This document shows, one piece after another, positions 18,363 to 27,719 of a stretch of 64,000 nucleotides of DNA. Within the stretch, counting starts at the first letter, position 1. The number at the start of each line of letters is the position of its first letter. The stretch comes from Aliivibrio wodanis (GTDB lineage: Bacteria > Pseudomonadota > Gammaproteobacteria > Enterobacterales > Vibrionaceae). Both the position numbers and the translations under genes were made by a program. The stretch spans positions 1,367,801 through 1,431,800 of the forward strand of contig LN554847.1 in NCBI GenBank assembly GCA_000953695.1, written 5' to 3'. The notes below the pieces were generated by a model, which was not told the DNA's origin, made no database searches, and saw only the letters and a program-made list of their open reading frames with translations.

Positions 18363-18648
18363 TTTAACCTTTAGCCTTTAATTAGAATTTATAACAATTT
18401 AACCTGATAAACTTGGCAGAATCATTATAAAGCTCAAGGCTACACTTAAATATTGAACCACTCTCACAACATGAGACTTACTCAATTATTTATTTTTAAA
18501 TTAAAACAATCTCATTATGTAATAAATGATTAATAATCAAGACGTATAAGTCTGTTAAATAATAATGACAAAGTCATACATTACAACGACAGTAAATTAC
18601 ATTTCATTCAAATAGACTACATTACATCATCTCAACTGGAAGTCACAA

Positions 18649-19761
18649 ATGAATAATTACCGCACTTTTTTATTAGCAGCCCCTCTTATCTTATTAGCTG
18701 GTTGTAACTCAGGATCAAGCAATAATTCTTCTACAACCAAACCACTTTTAAAGCCTGCTGCTAATTACCAATTTACTGATGCTGCTCGTGATGAGTTACT
18801 CGAAGAGCGACAAGACATTCTTAATTCAATGATGTTATCTTACGATGGAAAAGCATATTCTAACGTCAAGTTTGCTGAATCCTTAGGTGACGAAAATACC
18901 TTAATACAGCTTGCTGATGATAATGGAAACAGCATTGACCTTTATTTATTAGGCGCAGATGAAGTAGAAGAGTGCATCATTTATCATGAAGCAAGCAACC
19001 GTATAGACAGCTTTCAATGCGGTGCTGATAAACGTTCAATCTCTAACGATACAACGTTAATTCAAACTACGACGACTCATACAAGCTTACCAATTCAAGT
19101 TGAATATAATCACGAAGCCGCAGAATATATCACTAGTATTGGTTCAACCATTTTAACGGCTGTAGATAACCAAAACCAAATTAATATCACGACTTCTTTT
19201 GCTTTTGAAGGTTTCTTCCGTGACCTTATATGTCAGCCAAGTTGTGATGAAAAAACACCATCAACCCTTGGTGTAACTACATTTTTGCAACTTAAGGATA
19301 TTACTGAACAATACAAAGGCAGTAACATGACAGTGCGATTTAATAACCCTATTGGTGGCAGTGTCGACGACGATATCAATATGTATACAGGGTTAATGAT
19401 CAACAAAAATCAGATGACAACGATCGTAACTCCAACAGGGTCTGTTTTCTCTGGCGGTACTGATTTATTTGCTGCTGGAAACGAACGAATCTTAGAGCGT
19501 GCTACAGCAAACACAGCAATTGAAGCTGATAAGCAAGTTGGTGTTCATAGTTGGGCTGAAGGTGATAAGACCGCTAAAGAATTCCCATATACCGATGAAA
19601 GCCACCGTAAACAAGCTACATATTTTGATACTGTAATGGGCAGCAAAGGCGTCGATTTTTACCTATTCACTTTAGATTCTGCTCCTGCAAGCGGTGAGCA
19701 CTGGGTAACTAAAGCGGACTCAGAAAAGTATAACTTCATCACTAAAATCATTCAGCTTTAA
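18649..19761 (+). CDS. Uncharacterised lipoprotein
   Basis: The 370-residue protein begins with a type II signal peptide and lipobox LLAGC (Cys 19), followed by a serine/asparagine-rich linker (GSSNNSSTTK) and no Asp at +2, so outer-membrane sorting is expected. I do not recognise the family. Visible features are paired cysteines (EECIIYHEA, SFQCGAD, LICQPSCDE) that could form disulfides, and a C-terminal globular region ending KIIQL. A hairpin terminator follows. There is no evident operon partner; the neighbours are signalling genes. Confidence 0.75.
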   Translation: MNNYRTFLLAAPLILLAGCNSGSSNNSSTTKPLLKPAANYQFTDAARDELLEERQDILNSMMLSYDGKAYSNVKFAESLGDENTLIQLADDNGNSIDLYLLGADEVEECIIYHEASNRIDSFQCGADKRSISNDTTLIQTTTTHTSLPIQVEYNHEAAEYITSIGSTILTAVDNQNQINITTSFAFEGFFRDLICQPSCDEKTPSTLGVTTFLQLKDITEQYKGSNMTVRFNNPIGGSVDDDINMYTGLMINKNQMTTIVTPTGSVFSGGTDLFAAGNERILERATANTAIEADKQVGVHSWAEGDKTAKEFPYTDESHRKQATYFDTVMGSKGVDFYLFTLDSAPASGEHWVTKADSEKYNFITKIIQL

Positions 19762-19792
19762 TATCATTTTTTAGAATTTTTAGTCACTAAAT

Positions 19793-19834
19793 AAAAAGCC
19801 AATCTTTTAACATTAAAGGGTTGGTTTTTTTATG
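19793..19834 (+). terminator. Rho-independent terminator after the lipoprotein gene
   Basis: AAGCCAATCTTT pairs with AAAGGGTTGGTTT (with G-T pairs) and is followed by a run of T. It lies about 35 bases after the stop codon. Confidence 0.75.
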
Positions 19835-19959
19835 CCTAAAAATCTCACCAAACCACCAATGCTACAAGATTGTTTAATTTCTGTTGTATCACAGATTATT
19901 TTCAAAATAAGAACTACAATTATTAGATCATAAGTGGAGTATCGTAAGGATTCATACAA

Positions 19960-21890
19960 ATGCCATATAAAGATGAGCTGAAAAAGCTGCAATATGAACA
20001 TTTATTTGATCATTTAACGATTAATACAGCTCAAATAATCGTATCTGATGACATATTTAATGGTTGGCAGCAAACCCTTGATCTACTAGCTGAAATAATC
20101 GACAGCCCAGCCGTTCTTATTATGCGTGTTAGCGAAAAAAAATATCGGTCTTCACTTCGAGTAACAGTGAAGGTAATCCATATAAACAGCACGATAGTGA
20201 AAGTTTAGGCAAGGGTTTATATTGTGAGACTGTAATTAAAAATCAGTGTGAATTGCATGTCCCTAACGCCTTAAAAGATAAAGAGTGGGATCAGAACCCC
20301 GATATTGAATTAGGGATGATTGCTTATTGTGGTTTACCATTAACTTGGCCAGATCAAAGTGTTTTTGGTACTTTATGTATGCTAGATAGTAAAGAACGAG
20401 AATATAGCCAACCTTTTCGCCACTTACTCGAGCGTTTCCAAAATGCAATTAATGCGAACCTAGCCAGTTTATATCAACAATCTGAGTTACAATATCTGAA
20501 TCAAATCCTTGAGAATAAAGTTCAAAAACGCACTACTGAGCTAGTAAAACTCAGTGGTAAGATAATGAGAGAAATAGAAAGCCGCCAAGCGATTGAGCAC
20601 TCACTTGATTATCATAAAAGTTACGACGCACTGACTGGTTTACCTAATCGATTGAACATTATCAACACATTATCTCAGCAATTAAACACTCAGGTATCCG
20701 AGCATACCACTGTTATCTATTTTGCGTTGAGGAATTTTAAATCCATCAATAATAGCTATGGTTATGTCATGGGCGACAAAGTGTTGCAATTATTTACTCA
20801 ACGTATTAAACGCTGTTTAACTAACAATACCTTATTTGCTAGGGTATCTGGCGCTGAATTCGTTATTGCTCTATCAAACAGTGAATCAGTAAATAATATA
20901 TCGTTAATTAATAAGATAATCTCCTGCAGTAACACACCATTTAATATCGCTGAGTTTTCTATTACGATACCTTGCTGCATAGGGGTCGCTCAAGCACCTC
21001 TCGATACCTGTGATGCCGCCGAATTGATTCAAAAAGCGGGAGCAGCAATGGGGATTAGTAAGGCTGATGGCTCCCCATATACATTTTTTACTAAGCAGGC
21101 TCAACTTAACATTGAACAGCGCTATCATCTTGAATCTAATTTAGTTGATGCTTTAAAGAATCAAGAGTTAAGCCTTAATTATCAACCATTTTTCTGCTTA
21201 AAAACGAATAAAGTAATTGGCGCTGAAGCCTTATTACGATGGAATAATCCGATATTAGGTAACGTTCCTCCAGATCAATTTATTAGCTTAGCTGAGCATA
21301 ATGGTCAAATTCATGAGATCGGTAATTTTGTGTTACATACGGCGATGGCTCAAGCTGTAAAGTGGCATATAATGCAACAGGGGAATTTTCGCATCGCGAT
21401 TAATATCTCACCAATGCAATTTAAATATTCAGGCTTTGCCGAACATATTGCTGATCTATTAAATTTATACAACTTACCCGCCTCCTCGTTAGAACTTGAG
21501 ATAACAGAGGGGATCTTATTACAAAATGAGCACATGGCTCAAAAAACGATTAAACAACTACAGAAGTTAGGAGTTCGTATCTCATTAGATGATTTTGGGA
21601 CTGGGTATTCTTCTTTAAGCTATTTGCAGAAATACTCTTTTGATACTATCAAAATTGATCGTTGCTTTATTATGAATATCGAAAAAAACAAACAAGATCG
21701 AGAGCTCACTAAAGCCATCATAGCAATAGGGAAAAAACTAGATCTTCATGTAATAGCTGAGGGAGTAGAGACTCAATCTCAAGATGATTTCATTAAATTT
21801 GAAGAGTGTGATTATGGTCAGGGTTTCCTCTATGGTAAACCTGCCACTACAGAATGGTTTGAAGCTCATTACATATGCTCACAGGGTTAA
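19960..21890 (+). pseudogene. GAF / GGDEF-like / EAL protein, split by a frameshift in an A8 run
   Basis: The first part (19960-20208) encodes the start of a GAF domain (WQQTLDLLAEIIDSPAVLIM). After the run of eight A at 20135-20142 the frame drifts to a stop. In the -1 frame the sequence continues SVFTSSNSEGNPYKQHDSES and joins the second open part (ATG at 20253), which holds the rest of the GAF domain, a GGDEF-like domain with SGAEF in place of GGDEF, and an EAL domain with intact GAEALLRW, ELEITEGIL, LDDFGTGYSSLSYL, KIDRCFI and VIAEGVET. The paralogue at 13049-14947 shows the intact reading through this point. One extra A would restore it. If the loss is real the N-terminal sensor is cut from the phosphodiesterase; the 545-residue downstream part could still be made from an internal start. 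Confidence 0.83.
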
Positions 21891-21946
21891 TGCGGTTCAA
21901 TTCATAACACAGTGAGCATTTATATGACTCTTTAAGAAAGTATGGA

Positions 21947-24424
21947 TTACTTCAGTGGCTTCAATAGTTGCTTAATCACACTCACCAAACTCATAAATAC
22001 AATAATCATGGCAAGTAATGGCAGCACAATCCACATGCCTATGTGCAATGTAGGTTCAAGTTTAAAACCCCATTTCACTAAGCTAAATACGATGACCTCT
22101 GCGCCCATCACAGCAACAAAACCTGCGGCTAATGCCATTACCCCGTATTCACTCCATAACGTCTGGCTAATACGCTGACGGCTTGCACCAAGGGTTCGAT
22201 AAAGGGTAATTTCACGTTGACGCTGATACAAACTCAACCGAAGCAAAGTGAATATCAATAACACGCCACTCACCACACCTAAGCCTGCTAATACACTTAA
22301 CGACCACGTAATTTGAGCGAGCATGGCTTGAATTTTTCCACCCATGGTTCTAAAATCCAATAAACTCACGGTTGGGTAATCACGAGCCAATTGATTCAAT
22401 AAGGTGTTTTCGTTGTCATCTATTTTAAAACTAACTAACCAAGTGGCAGGTAAATCGGCAATCACATCCGGCGTGAAGATAAAATAGAAGTTCGGTTTCA
22501 TGCTCTGCCAGTCAACAATTCGAATCGAATTAACTACAGCAGAAAATGGCTGACTGTTAACCGAAAAACTCAATGTATCACCAATTTCAATGCCCAAATC
22601 ATTAGCAACATCTTGCTCTACAGAGACTCCATTTTCTTTCGTCCATGCCCCTGCTGTGACTTGATTATGAACCGGCAATTCATCACGCCAAGTAAAGTTA
22701 ATCTCACGACGTAGTGCATCTGAGCCTTGTCCTTCACCTTTCATTTTCTCTTTGGTACTTTCCCCGTTAATTTCAGTTAAACGACCCCGAATAATTGGAT
22801 AACCATCCGATCTATCTAGCTTTTCATTATCTAATGCTTGTAAGTATTCTTGTTGCTCATAAGGGGCAATGTTCATCGCAAATACATTCGGTGCATCAGG
22901 TGGTAGCGTTTGTTGCCAATCCCCTAGTAAATCGGTTCTCACTAGCCAGATCACGGCAACTAACATTAATGAACCCGACAATGCGGCTAATTGCATCATG
23001 CTGTTTTTTGGAGAACGTTTAATGCGACTAAGCGCTAGAGTCATCGCTGCACCCCATTTAAAGCGTCCAAACAGATGCACTAAGCCATAACTAATACCTG
23101 CAAGTAAAACAAACAGTACCACTAAGCCAACCGATACCATCCAGACTAGGCTGTTATTGCCGTACATAAATAAGAAAGCGACTACTGGTACCGCAATTAA
23201 CCACAAGCCTTTTTTAGAAGGTGCGGTCATTTGAGATTGAAGTACCGCAATGGCAGGAGTATCTAATAAGCGCAATAATGGAATACCCAACGCAGGTAAA
23301 CCAATAAACAACGCAACGACAGAACCAAACGCAAACGGCTGCCAACCATAACTTGGTAAATTCTCAGGTAGGATCCCCGCTAATGGAATACGTAGTAATA
23401 ATTCTAAACCTAGACCAATAAGAGAGCCCGCAACTACGCCAGTAAAGAACATCAAACCCACTTGGCTTAATAACCAACGTTTCAACCATTGTTTACTCGC
23501 GCCCATGCTTTTTAACATCGCAACGGTATTGGCACGACTGGTCGCGTAATGCTGACACGTTAACACCAAGGTAACCGATGCCATTAGTATCACCATCAAG
23601 ATAGTCAGCGATAAATACTGCTTGGCTTTTTGCATTAAATCGGCGGTTCGACCTTGAGTTTCTTCGCTTATCCAACGCTCTCCTGCTTGCAATTCATAAT
23701 CACTTTGCAGTAACGATATTGCACTATCTTCACCTTTAAATAGGGTTCGATATTGCACACGACTGCCCAGTTGAATCGCACCAGTTTTATCTAAATCAGA
23801 CTGATGAATAAACACACTTGGCATGGTTCTAAATGGGTTAAACGCTAACTCTGGTTCCGATTCAATTACACCACTGATTGGCAGTTCAGCATCACCAATA
23901 GCAATGACATCACCAATACTCAGCTCTAATAACGATAAGAGGCGCTCGGCGATCCATACTTCTCCTGATTTAACTTGATTATGGATTTGGTTATCTGCCC
24001 CATTTAATAAGAGCTCACCGCGAAGTGGGTAATTACTTTCAACCGATTTCACACTCACTAATTGCATACCAGTGTCGCTGAATGCCATAGTTTGAAAACG
24101 CACTTGAGAAGATAAAACTAAATTTTGGTCATGCGCTTGTTGCAGAATAAATTCGGGGGTTGGATTCGCGGAACGAAACACAAGATCGGCAGCCATCATT
24201 GAGCGACCTTGGTCTGTCATTACCTTTTCAACTCGGATAGCCAAAGCAGATAAAGCCACCACACAAGAAACTATCAAAGTTAAAGCAGCCATCACAGGCC
24301 ATAGTTGGCCTTGCCATATCTCACGCCAACTCCAGCGGAATATCATTTTTTTTCCAGAAGATACTTCGCTCCCTGAAGGTAGATTATTTCCTGAGGGATT
24401 TGGCCTCACAGATTGCTCACTCAT
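21947..24424 (-). CDS. ybbP: FtsX-family ABC permease (YbbP-like)
   Basis: The 825-residue membrane protein has the duplicated MacB/FtsX architecture: a first membrane segment near 33-55, a large periplasmic domain, a group of three membrane segments around 270-400, a second set beginning near 410-500, another periplasmic domain, and the final three membrane segments around 700-820. It overlaps the ATPase gene upstream by four bases, so the two form one transporter. YbbA-YbbP pairs are type VII (mechanotransmission-type) ABC systems; the substrate is unknown and lipid or lipoprotein extraction is only inference. The N-terminus begins with an unusual Ser/Gly/Pro-rich stretch of about 25 residues. 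Confidence 0.86.
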   Translation of the reverse strand: MSEQSVRPNPSGNNLPSGSEVSSGKKMIFRWSWREIWQGQLWPVMAALTLIVSCVVALSALAIRVEKVMTDQGRSMMAADLVFRSANPTPEFILQQAHDQNLVLSSQVRFQTMAFSDTGMQLVSVKSVESNYPLRGELLLNGADNQIHNQVKSGEVWIAERLLSLLELSIGDVIAIGDAELPISGVIESEPELAFNPFRTMPSVFIHQSDLDKTGAIQLGSRVQYRTLFKGEDSAISLLQSDYELQAGERWISEETQGRTADLMQKAKQYLSLTILMVILMASVTLVLTCQHYATSRANTVAMLKSMGASKQWLKRWLLSQVGLMFFTGVVAGSLIGLGLELLLRIPLAGILPENLPSYGWQPFAFGSVVALFIGLPALGIPLLRLLDTPAIAVLQSQMTAPSKKGLWLIAVPVVAFLFMYGNNSLVWMVSVGLVVLFVLLAGISYGLVHLFGRFKWGAAMTLALSRIKRSPKNSMMQLAALSGSLMLVAVIWLVRTDLLGDWQQTLPPDAPNVFAMNIAPYEQQEYLQALDNEKLDRSDGYPIIRGRLTEINGESTKEKMKGEGQGSDALRREINFTWRDELPVHNQVTAGAWTKENGVSVEQDVANDLGIEIGDTLSFSVNSQPFSAVVNSIRIVDWQSMKPNFYFIFTPDVIADLPATWLVSFKIDDNENTLLNQLARDYPTVSLLDFRTMGGKIQAMLAQITWSLSVLAGLGVVSGVLLIFTLLRLSLYQRQREITLYRTLGASRQRISQTLWSEYGVMALAAGFVAVMGAEVIVFSLVKWGFKLEPTLHIGMWIVLPLLAMIIVFMSLVSVIKQLLKPLK

Positions 24425-25104
24425 ACTGCTTTTACCTCTTCATTAACCTGTCCGGCATTAATGGTAAGTGTGCGCTCACATCGCTGTGCAAGCTTAGGGT
24501 CATGAGTGATAAGAACTAATGTAGTGCCATGTTTTTGGTTCATATCAAACAAAAGTTCAATGATATGTTCTGCGGTAGATTGATCGAGATTTCCTGTTGG
24601 TTCATCAGCAAATAAAATACGAGGCTGAGTCATAAACGCACGAGCCAATGCTACGCGCTGCTGCTCACCACCAGACAGTTGAGAAGGAAGATGCGTTTCT
24701 CGCCCAGCAAGGCCAACTGAATCTAACAACTGTTTTGCTTTTCCAATATCTTCACCTTCACCTCGTAAAATCGCAGGTAAGGTAACATTTTCAAGTGCCG
24801 TTAAAGAAGGGATAAGCAAGAAACTTTGAAACACAAAACCAATAGATTCACTGCGAATTTGAGCGCGAGCTTCATCATCTAATTGAGAAAGGCTTTGTCC
24901 TAATAATTCAATATCACCAGAAGTAGGGATATCTAATCCTGCTAGCAAAGTCATTAACGTTGATTTACCGGCACCAGAGGTTCCTACAATCGCTACACTT
25001 TGGCCTGACTGAACCTCAAAAGAGATATCTTTTAAAATAGTTAATTCTGCTTCATTAGAAAGTACTGATTTTCCTACTGAGCTCACTTTTATGGCAACGG
25101 TCAT
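24421..25104 (-). CDS. ybbA: ABC transporter ATP-binding protein (YbbA/LolD family)
   Basis: The 227-residue ATPase has Walker A GTSGAGKST (about 41-49), Q-loop FVFQSFLLIPS, signature LSGGEQQRVALAR, Walker B ILFADEPTGNLD and the H-loop ITHD. It belongs to the LolD/MacB/YbbA group that partners with FtsX-type permeases. It is the first gene of the ybbA-ybbP unit, with a four-base overlap (ATGA). In many gamma-proteobacteria ybbA is divergent from tesA; here the tesA gene lies almost 7 kb away, beyond the ynb-like module. Confidence 0.88.
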   Translation of the reverse strand: MTVAIKVSSVGKSVLSNEAELTILKDISFEVQSGQSVAIVGTSGAGKSTLMTLLAGLDIPTSGDIELLGQSLSQLDDEARAQIRSESIGFVFQSFLLIPSLTALENVTLPAILRGEGEDIGKAKQLLDSVGLAGRETHLPSQLSGGEQQRVALARAFMTQPRILFADEPTGNLDQSTAEHIIELLFDMNQKHGTTLVLITHDPKLAQRCERTLTINAGQVNEEVKAV

Positions 25105-25419
25105 GACTCTTTCCTTTTGAGATTATTCTTATGCTATTACTCGTATTGTATACGCAAGTGCCCGTGGAACAGCAATTTCATTTACACTTCTTTAACTAAA
25201 GATTACAAGGTATCTAAAGTATGTTTAATACGAACCTCATTGCATTTAGGATTACTTGTTAACTGCATTTAAGTTTTACGGAAGGGATACTGCTCGTAAT
25301 ATAACCATTTAGTGTTGCTCAAAAATAGACATAATGATACCTCTGGAATAAGCTAAGCTGTATCGATCGTAGTAATAACAAACATCATAATCTTCTTCTC
25401 AGTAAGGTTTCTCATCCCT
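25105..25419. other. Intergenic region between ybbA and the ynb-like module
   Basis: This 315-base gap separates two divergent transcription units. I see no open frame of note, no strong hairpin and no recognisable operator. It presumably carries promoters for ybbA (minus) and ynbA (plus); no ideal -35/-10 pair stands out. A weak AAGG ribosome site lies before the ATG at 25420. Confidence 0.5.
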
Positions 25420-26007
25420 ATGAGCATTTATCAGCTTAAACCTAAGTTTCAATCTCTCTTACGCCCTGGTGTTAATCGACTTGCTCATTCTGGAGTTACC
25501 GCAAATCAAGTCACACTATTTACACTTGTTTTTACGCTTGTGAGCTCTATAACCCTCTTTACTATTGGGGCAAGTGTATGGTGGGGGATTTTACCTATTG
25601 TTCTTTTTATACGCATGGCTTTAAATGCCGTTGACGGTATGCTTGCACGAGAACACAACATGGCCTCTTCACTTGGGTTAGTGTTAAATGAAGTGTGCGA
25701 CTTAATTTCTGATGCTGCTATCTATTTAAGTTTTATCGCGATAACAGGATTTAACGCCTATGCATTATTTGGCTTAGTTCTGCTTGCGTGGTTAAGCGAA
25801 GTGATTGCAATTCTCTCTGTTCAAATAACAAAAAAACGAGCTAATCAAGGTCCTCTTGGGAAAAGTGACCGGGCTTTCTTATTTGGGTTGCTAGGCTTAT
25901 TAATTGCGTTTGAGGTAGATTTCACATCAAGCGGTCTTTGGATAATTCTTATCGCCAATCTCGCGTTAGTTATCACCATATATAAACGTTTACACACCAT
26001 TATTTAG
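25420..26007 (+). CDS. ynbA: CDP-alcohol phosphatidyltransferase (YnbA-like)
   Basis: The 195-residue integral membrane enzyme has about five or six membrane segments. The catalytic signature starts at residue 72 as DGMLAR, followed by eight residues, G, LVL, then N where the consensus has Asp, EVC and D. The motif is DGx2ARx8Gx3Dx3D, so one of the metal-binding aspartates is Asn. As I recall, E. coli YnbA has the same Asn (GAILNETGD), so this is a subfamily trait, not decay. The enzyme would join CDP-diacylglycerol to an alcohol, of unknown identity. It starts the six-gene lipid module and precedes ynbC by seven bases. Confidence 0.84.
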   Translation: MSIYQLKPKFQSLLRPGVNRLAHSGVTANQVTLFTLVFTLVSSITLFTIGASVWWGILPIVLFIRMALNAVDGMLAREHNMASSLGLVLNEVCDLISDAAIYLSFIAITGFNAYALFGLVLLAWLSEVIAILSVQITKKRANQGPLGKSDRAFLFGLLGLLIAFEVDFTSSGLWIILIANLALVITIYKRLHTII

Positions 26008-26014
26008 GTAAATT

Positions 26015-27658
26015 ATGACATTAGAACACCACAGCTTTTCGTCTTGGGATGAGACAAAGATAATCTACCGCTCTTGGAACCAACAACCAGATACGAAAGG
26101 CATCATCTTGTTGTTACACCGAGGGCATGAACATTCAGGAAGAATGGAGGCGATGGCTGATTTCTTTGTGAACCATAATTACACAGTCTATGCTTGGGAT
26201 GCACGCGGTAATGGATTATCCGAAGGGCCACGAGATGACGCAAAAAGTTTCTCTGTCTTTGCTAAAGACCTTCAACTTTTTGTAGAAAAAATTAGTAACG
26301 AAACCCAACGTTCAACTGAAGATATGTTTATTATTGCCAGTAGCATGGGAGCTGTTATTGCGGCAAGTTGGGTTCATGATTATGCGCCAAATATTCGAGG
26401 GATGATCCTTGCAACTCCTGCGTTTAATATTCGTCTATATGTCCCTTTTGCTATTCCACTGTTAAAAGTAGCAAGGCAACTCTCACTGTTACCTAAAGTC
26501 ACCAGTTACGTAAAATCAAAAGTTCTGACTCATGATAGATCTCAACAGGCGATTTATAATCAAGACCCACTTATTTCAAACTCTATCTCAACAGATCTTT
26601 TAATTGATACCTACCAAACAGGACAACGGATCATTGATGATGCAGAAGCTATCCATACGCCAACCTTAGTTCTGTGTGCAGGCCAAGATTGGGTTGTCAG
26701 TCGCTCAGCACAGCGTAAATTTTATAATCGCCTCTCTTCAACAAAAAAAGAATGGGCTTATTATCCTGATCTTTACCACGCTATTTTCCATGAAGATAAA
26801 ACAACAGACGTCTTCAACAGATGCCAAACCTTTCTTGATGAATGCTTTGTGCAACCTATCATTAAAGTTAATTACGACAACGCCAATCACTATGGTACAA
26901 GCAAAGATAAGATGGATTCGCTTTTACTGCCAAGCATACATCCAATCTACCCAATAACTAAAGCCGTGCTGAACTCTATTGGCCGTTTAAGCCAAGGGAT
27001 CAATATTGGTTTACAGCATGGGTTTGATTCAGGTCAATCACTCGATAACGTCTATACCAATAAAGCAGAAGGGACTACCTTTATAGGTAAAATAGTGGAT
27101 CGAATTTACCTCGACAGTCCAGGCTGGAAAGGCATTCGTTGTAGAAAAGAAATCATAGCTAAACTGCTCGAAAAGTACCTTGATACTACACGACCATTTC
27201 ATGTACTTGATATTGCCAGTGGTAACGGGCGTTACCTGTTTGACCTTATGGATTCAAACCCTCTGACTTCGGTTGAAATGAGAGATTTTGACTCATCAAA
27301 CATTCAAATAATGGCTTCACGTATCGAAAGCATGAATTTAGCATCACGAGCGAATGCTGTTCAAGCCGACGCTTTTTCTAAAGAGAATTACCTTAATGAA
27401 TCAAACTATGATCTTGCCATTGTCTCGGGGTTATTTGAACTTTTCCCTGATAACACCTTAATTAAAACGGCCTTGAAAGGCATGGTTGAACAGCTAGCTC
27501 CCGGAGGATATTTATTGTATACCAATCAACCTTGGCACCCACAACAAGAGTTCATAGCAAGAACACTTAATAATCATAGAGGGAAACCATGGATAATGCG
27601 CTGTCGCTCTCAAGCGGAAATGGATGCTTTAGTCACAGAAGCAGGACTAAAAAAATAG
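26015..27658 (+). CDS. ynbC: Alpha/beta hydrolase-methyltransferase fusion (YnbC-like), C-terminus frameshifted
   Basis: The 547-residue protein has an N-terminal monoacylglycerol-lipase-like hydrolase (about 1-280: HRGHEHSGRMEAMADFF, YAWDARGNGLSEGPR, nucleophile elbow ASSMGA, acid LCAGQDWVVS, His in YPDLYHAIFH) and a C-terminal class I SAM methyltransferase (about 380-547: VLDIASGNGRYLFDL). This hydrolase-methyltransferase fusion is characteristic of YnbC. The frame stops at 27656 just after a run of seven A (27649-27655). With one more A it continues KIDMNIDPSGIFTVSIAQKNL and stops at 27715-27717, two bases before the next ATG. That tail resembles the usual methyltransferase end, so about 20 residues appear lost. 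The substrate is unknown, probably a lipid. Confidence 0.82.
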   Translation: MTLEHHSFSSWDETKIIYRSWNQQPDTKGIILLLHRGHEHSGRMEAMADFFVNHNYTVYAWDARGNGLSEGPRDDAKSFSVFAKDLQLFVEKISNETQRSTEDMFIIASSMGAVIAASWVHDYAPNIRGMILATPAFNIRLYVPFAIPLLKVARQLSLLPKVTSYVKSKVLTHDRSQQAIYNQDPLISNSISTDLLIDTYQTGQRIIDDAEAIHTPTLVLCAGQDWVVSRSAQRKFYNRLSSTKKEWAYYPDLYHAIFHEDKTTDVFNRCQTFLDECFVQPIIKVNYDNANHYGTSKDKMDSLLLPSIHPIYPITKAVLNSIGRLSQGINIGLQHGFDSGQSLDNVYTNKAEGTTFIGKIVDRIYLDSPGWKGIRCRKEIIAKLLEKYLDTTRPFHVLDIASGNGRYLFDLMDSNPLTSVEMRDFDSSNIQIMASRIESMNLASRANAVQADAFSKENYLNESNYDLAIVSGLFELFPDNTLIKTALKGMVEQLAPGGYLLYTNQPWHPQQEFIARTLNNHRGKPWIMRCRSQAEMDALVTEAGLKK

Positions 27659-27719
27659 ATATGAACATTGACCCCAGCGGCATATTTACGGTTTCTATTG
27701 CTCAAAAGAATCTCTAGTT

